Source of the DNA: Zoroaster sp. YZ-2022
Lineage: Eukaryota; Echinodermata; Asteroidea; Forcipulatida; Zoroasteridae
Assembly: GCA_029582265.1 (NCBI GenBank)
Contig: CM055822.1
Location: forward strand, 43,935,973 to 43,999,972
Length of the DNA stretch: 64,000 nucleotides
Direction: 5' to 3'
Shown here: positions 1 to 11,089 of the stretch, one piece after another
Layout: each line of letters opens with the position of its first letter
Position numbering within the stretch: the stretch's first letter is position 1
Made by a program: the position numbers and the translations under genes
Notes under the pieces: generated by a model
Seen by the model: only the letters and a program-made list of their open reading frames with translations
The model's database searches: none
Told to the model about the DNA's origin: nothing

Positions 1-1405
1 AGGACCTGGAGCGTCCTCTGTCACTAGAGGAATTAGAAATAGCTCACTTAAAGGGCAAGTCGATTAATATTGTTAATACTATGATCGGGGCTGGTCTCAC
101 ATACCTAGGATCAGTGTTGCCATGTCCGGATGATCTGATTAAACAAATGGATGGGATTATTTGGGATTTTTACTGGAACGGAAAACCAGACAAAATCAAA
201 TGGGATGTTATGAGAAATAGAACGGAGAGGGGAGGCACAGGGGGTAATGAACGTCAAATTCAAACTTGATAGTCTAAAATTAAAATAGTTATGCAAATAT
301 TGTACTACTCGATCAACTGGGCTAGTGGCATTCTGAACCTTGGATAGTATGTTTTTAATAATCCTGTAGTAACCACCCAAACCACTATGTTTTACAAAGA
401 AATTCTCAATGCTTTTAATAATACCCATGGTAGAATTAATGCGTCCATCACGTGCTTCCTTGAAGCCCAGGATTTACCTTTGTGGAAAAATACCATCATA
501 ACATGTAATGAACATAAACAAATGGATAGTAACGTTCTTAAATATAATAACATGACTAGATTACGTCACGTCCGTCATGACGGCAAAGAATCACTGGATG
601 AAATTGGCAAAATTTGTAATCTCAAACCTATGAATGCAGGTAGAATAATAGCTAGATTGAAAAGATGTATCCACCATAACTTCTTGGCCGAAAATAGACA
701 AGGACAGGTTAATAATGTTTGAATGCTTGAAATTAAAAACTTTCAAGATCAAGATTACTACATTTCACTGACCAATGAAACCAGTAAAACGTTGTACCGT
801 AACCTTTCTAGCATGAACAATGCAATTTATATAGCAGAAACCATCTGGAAAAAGTTTTTTTAACTGAAATTTTAAATTCAATTGGATTAACATTTGGAAA
901 ATGGAGGATGCAAACTTCTTGATCATGAAGACAAAGACCTCTGGTTTAAATTAAACATCGGATTCTGCCTACTAAAGATAAACTTATGAAAATGAAATTA
1001 CTCCAGACGACACATGTCCATTGTGTGGTGTGGAGAAAGAAACCATTGAACACTTGTTTATTTATTGCCAAAACATATTAACGCTTGGCTTTTGTAGAAC
1101 AGATTTATGCAAATATACCAAAAATATAATGATGTATATAAACGATATCAACATAATTTTGGTAAAGATATGAATAACATCGCGCTTTTGCGTCATAGGG
1201 AAATTGCACCGGGATAATTTGGTCAGTTAGATGCGACATTGTTAAAAACCCTAAAAAGATTTGTCCCGACATTATGAAAACATATTTTACCATTTTGAAA
1301 GGTTTATCCTCCTAGAAACAAAAATTCTCCCGAACATGAATTTAAAGATACCTACGCTCATAACCAAGTTTTATGTACAGTTAAAGATGGTATAATTATA
1401 TCCCC
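1..1405 (+). mobile_element. LINE remnant, Tx1/L1-type ORF2 C-terminal half
   Basis: This is a decayed fragment of a non-LTR retrotransposon. The first 46 bases match the RT region of LINE C (about 26,335-26,380), then the sequence changes to a different LINE. From 81 it encodes a post-RT segment with the motif FYWNGKPDKIKWD, typical of the region after the reverse transcriptase in L1/Tx1 LINEs. At 1,015-1,069 there is a CPLCG..(6)..EHLF..C motif, the C-terminal zinc knuckle of such ORF2 proteins. Stops and frameshifts separate all the pieces, so nothing is functional. The 3' limit is approximate; the sequence loses LINE character before the SINE at 1,410. Assignment to the Tx1/L1 group is by motif only. 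Confidence 0.6.
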
Positions 1406-1409
1406 TTTC

Positions 1410-1800
1410 TAGCTTGCCGGGACTCGGGTTCTGGTGTTACAGCAGAGTGTGGGTTCGAATCCCGGCTGTGACACTTGTGTCCTTGAGCAAGACACTTAAC
1501 CATAATTATTATAGGGGCAGAGGCAGTTTAACAACTGCCTTGTTTGGACTAGTTACCCTCCCAGTCCTATTCGCACCGTGAAGAGGCTGGTTATTAACTT
1601 GTCTTGTTTCGGTGCGAGGGGCTGGTTTCTTCAGTGTGGAGTCGTTGTAACAACTCAATGACTGAGTAGCCCACACCTTGGAGTGGCCATTGGCCTTGTG
1701 TGGGCGAATTGCATAAAACAAAATTGAAACAGCTATATCTGGTTTATAATTCATTGCTAAGTTTCTTACTACATTTTGTTCGTGCATGATTTATTTTGTA
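1410..1800 (+). mobile_element. tRNA-derived SINE, 5'-truncated
   Basis: A perfect RNA polymerase III B box (GGTTCGAATCC) lies at 1,452-1,462, in a tRNA-like T-arm context, followed by gtgtccttgagcaagacact, a segment typical of the central domain of widespread animal SINE superfamilies. No convincing A box is visible upstream, so the head is probably truncated. The body (about 1,500-1,720) contains short inverted repeats. It is not a functional tRNA gene because no acceptor stem or anticodon arm can be folded. Exact 3' end uncertain. Confidence 0.6.
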
Positions 1801-2640
1801 CTTAATGTACCTTTTGTCAATTTGAAATGTCGTGTTGTTCGACAGTTTCCATTATAGTCGTACATGCATTATGTTTTATTTCATTGCATCCGCTATATTT
1901 TTGTTTTGTGTTATACTTTGCTTTCTCATAATTGTCTATTTTGATGAATTACCTTTTAATTGTGCGACTGTTTTGTTTACGATTACTTTTGTTTAAATTT
2001 TAAAGTTTGAAATGTCGTATTTTGTGAAAAGTTTCCGTATAATTTAATATAGTTGTACTTGCATTATGTTTAATTACTTCCATCTGCCAATTTTGTTTTA
2101 TGTTTTATTTCGCTTCATTATTTTTCTTGACGAATTATATGTGCGCTTTTTTGTTTATGTATGTTTTTGTTCCAATTCTTTGCATTATGATTATTACTGC
2201 ATGTACCTTTTGTTTGTGATTTATTTCGCTTTTGTCACATTTTATGTAACTGTAATTTAATTGTGATGATTAACTTCAGAATAATTTCATTATAGTTATA
2301 CTTGCATTATGTTTTATTAATAATTCATTGCATCCATTATGTTTTTGTGATTTATTTTGCCTGATTAATTTTCCATTTGACGAATTGCAATTTAATTGTG
2401 CGAATGTTTTGTTTACAATTAAGTTTTCGTTTCAGTTTTGAAATGAAACATGCATTAAATATTTTATTACTTTATTGCATCCTCTGTATTTTGTTTTGAT
2501 TTATTTTGCTTCATGAATGTCCACTTGTGTATATGTATTTTTAATCTGTGTATATAAGGTTAATTCCATTTGTTTATTGTTGCTTTTAATTTTATTTATT
2601 TATTTCGTTAGTTTAGTGCAAGCTTTGGAATGTCTTTGTT
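1800..2640. repeat. T-rich degenerate tandem repeat, about 190-bp unit
   Basis: Blocks sharing tttgaaatgtcgt, tatagt.gtac.tgcattatg, attgcatcc and ttttaattgtgcga recur near 1,820, 2,007, 2,275 and 2,436, giving about four diverged units. No credible coding sequence. It may be the 3'-UTR of an unrecognised element. Confidence 0.5.
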
Positions 2641-2689
2641 GTTTTATTTGTGATACTTTGTAATTGTGGAAATGTTTGTATCGTGTAAA

Positions 2690-5605
2690 TGCTTTTGTTG
2701 AATCAGTGATGCAATAAAAGATGTACGTACAGACTTGACGGAGGAAGAGCTAGAGATTAGGAAGAGGATTGAAGAGGTAATAGTATCGGTAAAAGGGACA
2801 GGTAAGTGGAGTATTCCCAGCATTGCGCCAGGTCCTGATGAAAAAGCTGACAAATGTATGGTAATTAGAACCTTGGGACGGTAAGTACTACTAATCTTTC
2901 TGAAATTAACGATCATGTCTCTTTGTAGGTGCAGTTGTAGTAGCGGAGAGATCAGGGTAAAATCTTCACATTCACAATCACAACATAAAGATAATAAACC
3001 TTGGTGGAAACGCAGACTTGAGGGCCAAATTAACGAGTTAATACGCAAACAAAGATCTCAGTAGAATAGAGCAAATGGATAGAGGTGCAATGAAAGATTT
3101 AGATATGAGGAACAGATTAATAAAGAAGTATCAAGTAAAAGGAGAGGAGATGAGTGTAGTTAAGGAGGAACAAAGCAAAGGGTTAAGGCAAAGGCTGCGA
3201 AAGTAAAGAGGTACGATGACAGAGTCAGGCAGTTTCATCAAAATCGCCTATTCAGTACAAATCAACGTCAATTATTCATAGAAATGGACGGGAAATGACA
3301 ACTCACATGTGGGCCCAGAGCCAGCAGAGGCAATACATTTCTGGGTGGCCTTTGGGATCAGCCTGGTGATCATAACAGACAAGCAGAATGGTTAGCCGAC
3401 GTGAAAGACGCGTTAAAGAATGTACAACAAGAGGGATTTCTAGATTGATGTGAGCAAGGTGAAGAAACAGTTGAGGAAAGTGCCAATTGGAAAGCCGGAC
3501 CAGACCAAGTGCATGGATACTGGCTAAAGAACTTCAGTAGTCTTCACGAAAGAATAGCCCAGCAGCTGCAACAATGCTTAGTGCGTGGCAACGTTCCGAC
3601 GTTGATGACTGAAGCAAGAACGATTCTCATCATGAAGGACATTAAGAAGGGGTAACGTTGCAAGTAACTATCGACCTATTACATGTCTACCCATGATGTA
3701 TAAACTTCTGACCGGTATCATTGCAGAAGATCTGTATAGCCACATAGAAGATCAGCAGTTATTTCCAGATGAGCAGAAAGGTTGCAAGAAGCGGTCAAGA
3801 GGAACGAAAGACCAACTCATATCATTGATACGACGGTTCTAAAGGACTGTAGGAACAGGAAAACTAATCTGGCCATGGCATGGATAGATTACAAGAAGGC
3901 ATACGACATGGTATCACACTCGTGGATTATGGAATGTTTGGATATGATAGGGGCAGCTGATGCGGTGAAGTGTCTTCTGGGTGAGAGCATGAAGACATGG
4001 AGAACAAACCTGATGGCCGTGATGAATGTCTTGGTAAGGTAAACATCAGACGAAGTATTTTCCAGGGCGATTCTCTGTCTCCACTGTTGTTTGTTTTGGC
4101 GCTGTTCCCTTTGACGATGATTTTGCGGAAGGTTAGTGCGGGATACGAGATGACGAAGGATGGATGCAGGATTAATCATCTGCTCTTCATGGACGACCTG
4201 GAAGTTGTTTGCGAAGAACAAGAAAGAGATTGATTCTTCTTGCAGACTGTACGGATCTTCAGCGATGATATCGGCATGAAGTTTGGTCTGAGAATGCTGC
4301 GATGACCATGAAGAGGGGGTGGGTACAAGGCATTCTGGATGGAATTACTTCCCAGATGGCACACAATTAAGGGCGTTGGGTGAAGAAGAAAGTTACAAGT
4401 ATCTTGGAGTGCTTGAAGCAGATCACGTACTGCACGAGGAATCAAAAGAGAGGTTTATTAAAGAGTATATAAGAAGTTTGAAGTCCAAGCTGAATGGAGG
4501 AATATGATAAAGCTGCGACTCAACACTTGGCTGTGTCACTAATGAGGTACAGTGCAGGACTTGTCGAGTGGACTAAGGCAGATCTAGATGTTGCTGACAG
4601 GAAAACGAGGAAAGTGATGACCATGTACGGTATGGTACATCCACGGTCGAATGTCAGCAGACCTCTATCTCCACGAGGTCAGAGGGAGTGAAGATGATTA
4701 CTTTGTGTATCAGACAGCGTTAACATCGAGAGAAGGAGCTTGCAATGTCAGCGTAAGTGGTACTCGGGAAAAGGCAGACGAATTAAGCTTAAAGGAGTAT
4801 AAGAATCAAGAAGAAGAAGAAAGAACACGAGATTGAGCAGGTGGAAAACCACTTCACGGCCGATTCATCAGATGTACCGAAGAAGTGGCTAGTAGCAAGA
4901 CTTGGGAATGGTTGAGGAGAAGAGAATCAAAGAAAGAAACCGAGGGTCTGATTACTGCAGCGCAAGACCAGTCTCTGCCGACGAATGTGATGAAGGCAAG
5001 GATCGAGAAGTCGGATGTCTCTTTCTATGTGCAGAATGTGCAATGCGGCGGAGGAGACTGTATTTTACATTGTAAGCGAATGCAGAGTGCATGCTCAGAC
5101 AGAGTACAAAGGCAGACACGACAAGTTAATAAGGTGATCCATTGGGATTCTGTAAAGAAGTACGGTGTCAAGGGTGCAACTGAAGGTACGACCATGTGCC
5201 AGAAAAAGGTTGAAGAAACGGACCATGTCAAGATTCCTGGGACTTCAACATCCAGACAGATCATGTTATAGAACATAGACGGCCGGATGTTGTTGCCCTT
5301 GGATAAGCATGAGAAGATGTGTGGTCTTATTGATATAGATGCTGGGTGATAGTGATAGAGTAGCTTCGTAGGAGAAGGAGAAGGTACAGAAATATCAGGA
5401 TTTAGCGAGAGAACTCTGCAAGCTGTGGCAAGTCAAGGTGAAGGTTATTCATGTGGTAGTGGGGTACTGGGTACAATCCCGAAGGCGTTGGAGAAACATC
5501 TCAAGGAGATAGGAACATCTGTTACAGTATAATTACTACAGAAGGCGGCAATTCTTAGGGACAGCAAGGATTCTGTGAAAGACACTCGAGATCTACAGGC
5601 TGCTG
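2690..5605 (+). mobile_element. Decayed LINE with restriction-like endonuclease (R2/NeSL-type)
   Basis: Remnant of a LINE whose single ORF ends in a restriction-like endonuclease instead of an APE domain at the start. Recognisable in order: a segment with NKPWWKRRLEGQI (about 2,995-3,035), KPWW-type linker and RYDDRVRQFHQNRLF (3,210-3,255), NWKAGPDQVHGYW (3,486-3,525), RT motif with TNLAMAWIDYKKAYDMV (about 3,864-3,915), FQGDSLSPLLFVLALFPL (4,060-4,115), the RT catalytic box as LLFMDD (4,180-4,197), SYKYLGVLE, TRKVMTMYG, and near the end RPDVVALDKHEK..GLIDIDA, the remains of the PD-(D/E)XK nuclease. At least ten stops or shifts break it. It ends directly at a (CGT)n array. Group assignment is from recognised motifs; the precise clade is uncertain. 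Confidence 0.7.
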
Positions 5606-5608
5606 GAC

Positions 5609-5747
<139 letters not shown>

Positions 5748-6000
5748 GACTTATATAGCGCACGTATTCAACAGTTCCACCTTTAAATGTAGTATTTTGT
5801 TATGTTTTATGATTCTCCCTCTTTCTGCTATAACTCAATCAAAGTCACAGGGTTCAAATGTTAAAAAACACACAGATAAACACAAAACATATTCAACATA
5901 TCGAGACACAGAAAAATTAGTGCGCAGCCTGCAAAAGGGCGCCCTCAAGGTCATGGTGTTTCACTGCTGCCACTAGGAAGTATGTTATACGATGTGATCG
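5748..6000 (-). mobile_element. Possible 3' end of a CR1-like LINE or related element
   Basis: Read on the minus strand the sequence ends in gcgctatataagtcca followed by (ACG)n, resembling the 3' ends of CR1-like LINEs in which a GCGC-TATA motif precedes a short tandem tail (compare the element ending at 53,601). No coding sequence remains. 6,000-6,177 holds nothing recognisable. Confidence 0.35.
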
Positions 6001-6177
6001 AGGTCGTTGACGCTGTATCATGCACAGTGCTATGAGACAGCGTGTACCCCTACAAAGCCACAGATACCGCGGCCAATCCACGACTTGATCTCAAGTCAAC
6101 GTTTTGCACACCGATACTAGCTTTTCGTGGTCGGTTGTCAGTGTGCTTGGTGCCGAGTTCGCTAAAGGATGGTGTAA

Positions 6178-7350
6178 TATTGGTTGTTTTTGTCGTCGTA
6201 ATCCACCTCCTCATCATCTCACATCATTACCTGTGGTCTCACTAGAAACTTAAGTTTCATCAACGCAACAATCATCGTAACAAACTGTGACATTCAAGTT
6301 GATTATTCAAAACAGAAAGAAGAGATGCTTCTTCTTCTCTTTTGGTGATCGATTCATTGCTAACGGTTGAGGCTGCCAGCTCCGTCAAAACGCAACCGTT
6401 AGTAACTCGCGTAGCCTGTATTTCAGTGGCATAGCCAACCTGATCCTGCAGGGGCACGGATACCGCAACTTGACGGGGATTTTGAGGATCCGGTGCAGCT
6501 CAGCGTGTCTGTCTGATGGCCGATGTTTATCTGTCCACTACTCGGACCAGGATAAACTGTGTGAGCTAAACGGGGCTTCAGCGTCGCAGTTCCCGCAGGC
6601 TCTCTCTGAGAAGAAGGGCACATATATTATTACGGACCGGAGAAGGTAAAATGTTAACCTCGTTTCTTTAATATGTTTCTTGTCTTTGGAGCAGTATTTC
6701 TTCCAATTTAACTAATTAGGGCGTAGATTTTCCATCTACACCATAGATCGCTAAACAGAACTGTATATCAACAAATAGAACTGCATATGAGATTTTTATT
6801 TGAAACTTAAGGTACCAATATTATACAAATATGGGACAAGTTGTTACCGAGTGATATAATAAATGCTCCCATTTGAAGGCACCCAATATTTGTTCATTAT
6901 CACTCACATAAATAGATCTTTGTCATTTCCGATAGCCTATTATTTTGTCAATGACTTTCAGATGTTTGTTCAGATGTTATCGAAAGATATTATTTATATT
7001 ATATTATATTATATTATCTTCACATTAATTAATTATATATTTAGGTCTTCACATTAAATAGTGCGTATGCACGCAGTTGCGCCGCCGATCATTTTTATTC
7101 CAATATTCGTGCATCGTAATGAGACGTGGCACGCCCGTATTGATGGCACCCACAAATATCTGTCTGTCCAACAGTGCAGTCTTTTGAGCGCACATAGTCC
7201 AGCCTTTTGAGCGAAGGCGCAAAGTGGCAAAACTATTGGATAGTATGTGAAATGTGTTTTCCACAAATCAAATGACGAGGATCTGTATGGGGTGCGTGCG
7301 TGTGCGATTCCATACCCGAGATCGCCAGTTCTCATCATGTATCATCAAAT
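6178..7350 (+). repeat. Segmental duplication, copy 1 (PAN exon region)
   Basis: Similar to 38,831-39,904. Shared blocks include tgtcgtcgtaatc at the start, the PAN exon, its splice donor, the downstream intron block with ttgaaacttaagg.acc and ataataaatgctcccatt, and finally gattccatac.cgagatcgcca. The intron in this copy lacks the large (TG)n insertions seen in copy 2. Copy 1 continues with unrelated intron sequence where copy 2 is interrupted by Polinton II. Confidence 0.8.
6325..6645 (+). pseudogene. PAN/apple-domain first exon, frameshifted copy
   Basis: Homologous to the intact exon at 38,941-39,261. It begins with ATG and a hydrophobic leader, but a one-base loss at about 6,352 (ttttggtgatc against ttgtgggtgatc) produces an early stop, and an extra AT at about 6,624 shifts the last codons. 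Between these, the region encoding the cysteine-rich core (RC..AC and DKLCELNGASASQF) is well preserved, as is the splice donor GTAAAA at 6,646. PAN domains usually bind protein or carbohydrate in secreted proteins. Either a recent pseudogene or an allele/assembly with base errors; the preserved core argues the damage is young. Confidence 0.6.
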
Positions 7351-7664
7351 GTCACGTTCACTTCTGATATGTTCCTTATAATATTTAAGATAATTTCCCT
7401 TTTTTCATTGCATATTATTCGTTTCTATAAAAAGTATTTGCCTTGGTTCACCATCGTTTTGTCGAGTATACACAAATCACATTATTTCATTTTGTCGGTT
7501 TTAAAGAAGAAAATACGAAATGCATATAATGTAGAAATTGATCCCCTGGCTGGTCATCTACTCAGATTTGTAGATTACTAATTGGTTTTATACTACTAAA
7601 AGCTGTTTCGGTTCAGCAATATATAACAATTATTAATTAAATTATCATCTGCTTTGTTCTGCAG
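6650..7664. other. Intron-like spacer, AT-rich
   Basis: Sequence after the PAN splice donor up to a good acceptor (ttgttctgcag, ending 7,664). Contains a short (TATAT)n tract near 6,990-7,015 and the shared duplication blocks. No coding signal; the overlapping reading frames on the minus strand at 7,050-7,340 are short and not similar to anything recognised. Confidence 0.5.
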
Positions 7665-7709
7665 CCGAGTGTCACAAACAGCTTCAGTCATCAGTGTTCG
7701 ACAAAGGAG
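7665..7709 (+). CDS. Possible 15-codon second exon of the PAN-type gene
   Basis: A 45-base segment lies between a strong splice acceptor (pyrimidine-rich ttgttctgcag) and a strong donor (gtatgt). It is phase 0 on both sides, as is the PAN exon upstream, and encodes PSVTNSFSHQCSTKE. Its position downstream of the PAN exon in the same orientation suggests that it is a small linker exon. No transcript evidence is available, so this is inference from splice sites and phase. The equivalent in copy 2 would lie beyond the Polinton II insertion. Confidence 0.4.
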
Positions 7710-9718
7710 GTATGTACATTTTAATTATTTATATTTTGTCTTAGAAAAAATAGGCCTATAAAACAAGACACTATCATCATTTCAGGGAGACGGACAGACA
7801 GACAGATAAAACAAGTTTATTGTGTCTGATTCCGTTCAAATAGGCTGCACGTTGACGGTTGTTTTTGTAACCGTGTAACTGTTATTGAAACGTTCGGTTA
7901 CACGGTTAACCGGCCGGAAAAATGTTTTTGATTGCGTTCGTATTTTTGTTAAAATACTGCAACAGTGCATTTAATATGCGCCCGAAGCCTCTGCGCGATG
8001 AAAGTTGAACGGGATTTTTGGCGGGTGTTATACCTACCGTAGCAAATAGAAACTGCATGTGAAAAAGCATTTTTTTCCAATGAAGCTTTGGTAATCTTTT
8101 TTGTAAGTGATACATGTTAACATGTATACGTTGGTAATGTAAGGCTAAAAAAGTCCCCGGATTCTGGTCTCCACGGGAGTCACCCCAGACCCGCGCGTCG
8201 CCATTTTTAATTTTCTTGCTATTAAACGATGTCCAGTTGCATCCAAAATGGCTGCATAGATCGGAATTCTGCCGTGTTGTGTTTGAAAAGACTTTTTCAC
8301 AAAGGGGTATGAACGTTTGTCCGATATATGTGAGGCCTCTCTTAGCCACCATAATTTGTGCATGAGAAATTCTGGTCTGGTTCATTCCTAAATCGGCTTT
8401 TAAAAGTTCCAAACCCAACATCAATATTTTCTAAGAAGTGAAACTTTGAAACGTTTGGGAATTTGTTTCCCAAAGACAGATTTTCACGGGTGAAAATGGA
8501 AGTATAAAGGTGATATCTGGGTTATTTCTGATTTCGTTGTTGTAATGTGATTGTTTTATGTTGTTGTGTATCTTTAATTATTGTACTGCGTGTACTAAAC
8601 AGTCATAAAAGTGTTTTTGACGAGGCTTTGTATTTCACTCACTGTTTCAGCAAGTCTATCATATTTGTTTTTGTAATTTTCATATTTTTCCAACAAGAAA
8701 GCTGTTGTGTAATGGTGAATCATTTTTAAGTAACAGAAAACGTTTTAAAATAAACTGCGTGGAAGTTGGTTGAACTTTCATTGAGTAATTAACCGTGCGT
8801 AAATATGTTTAGAGCTTCATTCAGTGATGACGTGGTTTTGTTAGCCGTAGGATAGTTGGATGGAACGACGGGCCACCGGCCCCGGCGCCTCGCTCGTGCG
8901 CTGGAAGATGATCGAACTTGATCATTAGGTAGGATTATGATCGTAAGGATGAAAACGTATTAAAACTGAATTTGTAAGACTTGTGGAGAAGGTATGTGGT
9001 TTCTTCACCAAATCACTGGCAGACTGTTGTCTCTAGATTATTATTTTATGGTTTACAAAGCACCTTTAGCAATGCTACTTTTCATCAAATCAAGCTAACA
9101 TTTCTGCAGCAGGATGACTCCTATGATTGCAAAGTTTTTAAATATTCTTCAGCAGTGATGCTTTTGCATAAATCATCCATCACTTGACTTTCAATGGTCA
9201 TTATACCAACATGTTTTAAACTATTTTCCCCCTTATTAAGAAGTCACATGACTTTAGGGTTTTGAGGGACCATACCCATTGTCTGGGGACCAAACGGATA
9301 TGACCAAAACGGAAATTCTCACGTGCAAAACATGGGAAACCAATCAGTACAATTTTAAAAATGTGAAATCTGAACCGGCCTAAGGTACACCTTGTTACGT
9401 TATAAATTGTTTTGATAATTGAGGGGGAAAACTCGTTTGAGTAAGACTTCTACGAGTACTGATAATATAGGATTCAAAGAAATGTTTCTTCCAAATTAAT
9501 GGACTGGCATTGGGATGGCAGAAACATTATGATATTAAGCATGCCTCCTGCATGTATACTCTAGGAACGGTATACAAATATTAACATTTTATTTTGACGG
9601 GTCAAAATCGCTATCACTATCGCTATCGTTATACACGTTGTTGCTACCACTACATCCACTAACAAGTGAAACATCTGAATAAACGCCGTTTATATACCCA
9701 CTATAGAGCGAACGAATG
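7710..9718. other. Non-coding stretch, no gene seen
   Basis: Contains a short (GACA)n run at about 7,791-7,806, the dispersed repeat at 8,145-8,390 and otherwise unremarkable AT-rich sequence. The longest open frame here (minus strand, 7,906-8,424, 172 codons) spans the dispersed repeat, has no recognisable domain, and is judged fortuitous. Confidence 0.5.
8145..8390. repeat. Dispersed repeat, copy 1
   Basis: Shares with 10,300-10,459 the ordered blocks tctggtctc, aaacgatgtc, gtgttgtgttt, ggtatgaacgtttg and cttagccaccat followed by gaaatt..ggtct. Family unknown; no coding capacity. Confidence 0.55.
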
Positions 9719-9860
9719 CCATATTCGTTAACAATGAAATGAGTTGTACTAATCCGTTAATTACGTAAGTCCCCTATAGATCAGAGGAACACCATATTCT
9801 AACAATGAATATTAGTGGTACTAATCCTGTTAATATTACGTAACACCCCTACAATCCCCA
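9719..9860. repeat. Tandem duplication, about 73-bp unit
   Basis: Two units beginning ccatattc..taacaatgaa at 9,719 and 9,792, each continuing with gt.gtactaatcc.gttaat.ttacgtaa. Diverged by small insertions. Confidence 0.6.
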
Positions 9861-9870
9861 TATCTTATTG

Positions 9871-9896
9871 AACCATGGAGGTCTACCTCCATGGTT
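9871..9896. repeat. Perfect inverted repeat, 12-bp arms
   Basis: AACCATGGAGGT and its exact complement ACCTCCATGGTT are separated by two bases, making a near-perfect palindrome that would extrude as a cruciform or fold as an RNA hairpin. Immediately follows the tandem duplication. Confidence 0.8.
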
Positions 9897-9999
9897 GAAC
9901 AATCAATGTCGCTCCATTTGTGCAAAATAATGGAGCTGGGCAAACAATGGACGACATTGCAGGAGGAGGTAAAGTCGGTTAATAACCCTCGATAACGCG

Positions 10000-10045
10000 A
10001 CGTTCGTGGGCTTCGCCCTAGGGCTATTCTTACTTCCACGAACGT
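10000..10045. repeat. Inverted repeat, 10-bp arms
   Basis: ACGTTCGTGG (10,000-10,009) and CCACGAACGT (10,036-10,045) are exact complements around a 26-base loop. With the palindrome at 9,871 it may belong to a small non-autonomous element whose ends I could not define. Confidence 0.6.
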
Positions 10046-10299
10046 GGCGTACCTGGGGTATTTTCCTTTACAGAATCATCCTCCCGTTTTATGTGCATTC
10101 CTTGTGTTCCTGTGTGTATTCCTTTGTGTTTCTTTGCATGAGTGGTAAAATGGCCCCTGTGATGGCTTAACTAATTAATTAGGCACCAATGGGCCAACCT
10201 CTTATTTTAACAACTCCTATGTATCAATAACATAAGAATCAAGAGAGATGTACAGAAACCAACTAAGTTTCAGCTCATTTCATTGTGACATTTAGGCCA

Positions 10300-10459
10300 A
10301 CAAAAACTCTGTTTCTGGTCTCGCGCACGTAGCCTATGAAACGATGTCGCGCTGTGTTTTAAACATAGGTATGAACGTTTGCCTGATTTGTGCGTCCTAT
10401 CTTAGCCACCATGCTTTCTGTATGGGAAATTAGGTCTCAGTGGTTCCAATGTATCACGT
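10300..10459. repeat. Dispersed repeat, copy 2, at the edge of Polinton I
   Basis: Homologous to 8,145-8,390 (aaacgatgtcgc, gtgttt, ggtatgaacgtttg, ttagccaccat). It runs up to the Polinton I terminus at 10,460 and so is the sequence flanking that end. Confidence 0.5.
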
Positions 10460-10600
10460 AGTAGTATGTTAGATGGGGTTCTGGGACAAGCACCCAAAAC
10501 TGGGCGTGTTAGATGAGATTTATAAAAAGTGGGAGGGATGAGTGTGGTTGATGACGTCATGAGATGATTGATGACGTCATGAGATGTTTCAGGTTGCGCG
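10460..10600 (+). promoter_or_regulatory. Polinton I terminal repeat with two CRE palindromes
   Basis: The end resembles 39,905-40,060 (AGTAGTATG.TAGATG, cc.aaaa..gggcgtg, gtggttga.ga), consistent with terminal inverted repeats. TATAAAAA lies at 10,521-10,528 and two exact copies of TGACGTCA, the CREB/ATF site, at 10,552-10,559 and 10,572-10,579, exactly 20 bp apart. A promoter role for the outward-inward zinc-ribbon gene is inference. Confidence 0.55.
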
Positions 10601-10722
10601 TGGTGGTGTATAGGTAGGGTTAAGATTAATGCGTAGGTTGTTAAAAAGATATTGAACTTAAGATATTGAATCGGACTTAAAAACTGAAAAACAGAATAAG
10701 ATTATGTAGATTAATAGTAAAG

Positions 10723-11030
10723 ATGACGACTAAATATTTATCGGAAACGATTATTCCATGCGAATGGCTTTTAATAGGTAAAACAGTCAAGTGTTGTGTA
10801 CCAAGTGTGGGGGTGACGTGTTTTACGCACAACATCAGTGGCGCATAAGACACGGACGAGGTATACCAGTTCGGTGTCGAAAATGTAAGATTGGTACAAA
10901 ATCAAAAGCTAATTTATGTACGAAATGCGGTAATGTATTAGAATTAAAATTTGTAAAGCGCGTTGAAGGGAAAACTAGACAAGATTATAATTTAGTGATG
11001 AAAGAGTTGGTTGAACGTTTTTGGTTATAA
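10723..11030 (+). pseudogene. Polinton zinc-ribbon protein (one frameshift)
   Basis: Small basic protein with three CxxC pairs: CTKC near the start, CRKC and CTKC towards the end, so one or two zinc ribbons; the C-terminal tail is charged (KRVEGKTRQDYN). The likely ATG is 10,723, just after a taatagtaaag element seen before other Polinton starts, but a one-base shift near 10,790 separates that start from the zinc-ribbon frame, which is open from 10,791. The last ribbon (CTKCGNVLE) resembles those of RNA polymerase subunits or transcription factors, but the match is too short to assign. It is the first gene inside the terminus, where a regulatory or replication role would be plausible. Confidence 0.5.
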
Positions 11031-11089
11031 ATTAAAAACTAGAGATTAAACATTTGAATTATACGGGGGAGGTCTATCAGTTGTTGTTA

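Noticed and set aside
1440..1480. Functional tRNA gene at the GGTTCGAATCC box
   Set aside because: Only the T-arm region is tRNA-like; no acceptor stem or anticodon arm. Part of a SINE.
2644..3048. 134-aa minus-strand frame
   Set aside because: Antisense to recognisable coding remnants of the R2/NeSL-type LINE.
7906..8424. 172-aa minus-strand frame
   Set aside because: Spans a dispersed non-coding repeat that recurs at 10,300; no domain, no conserved pattern between the copies.
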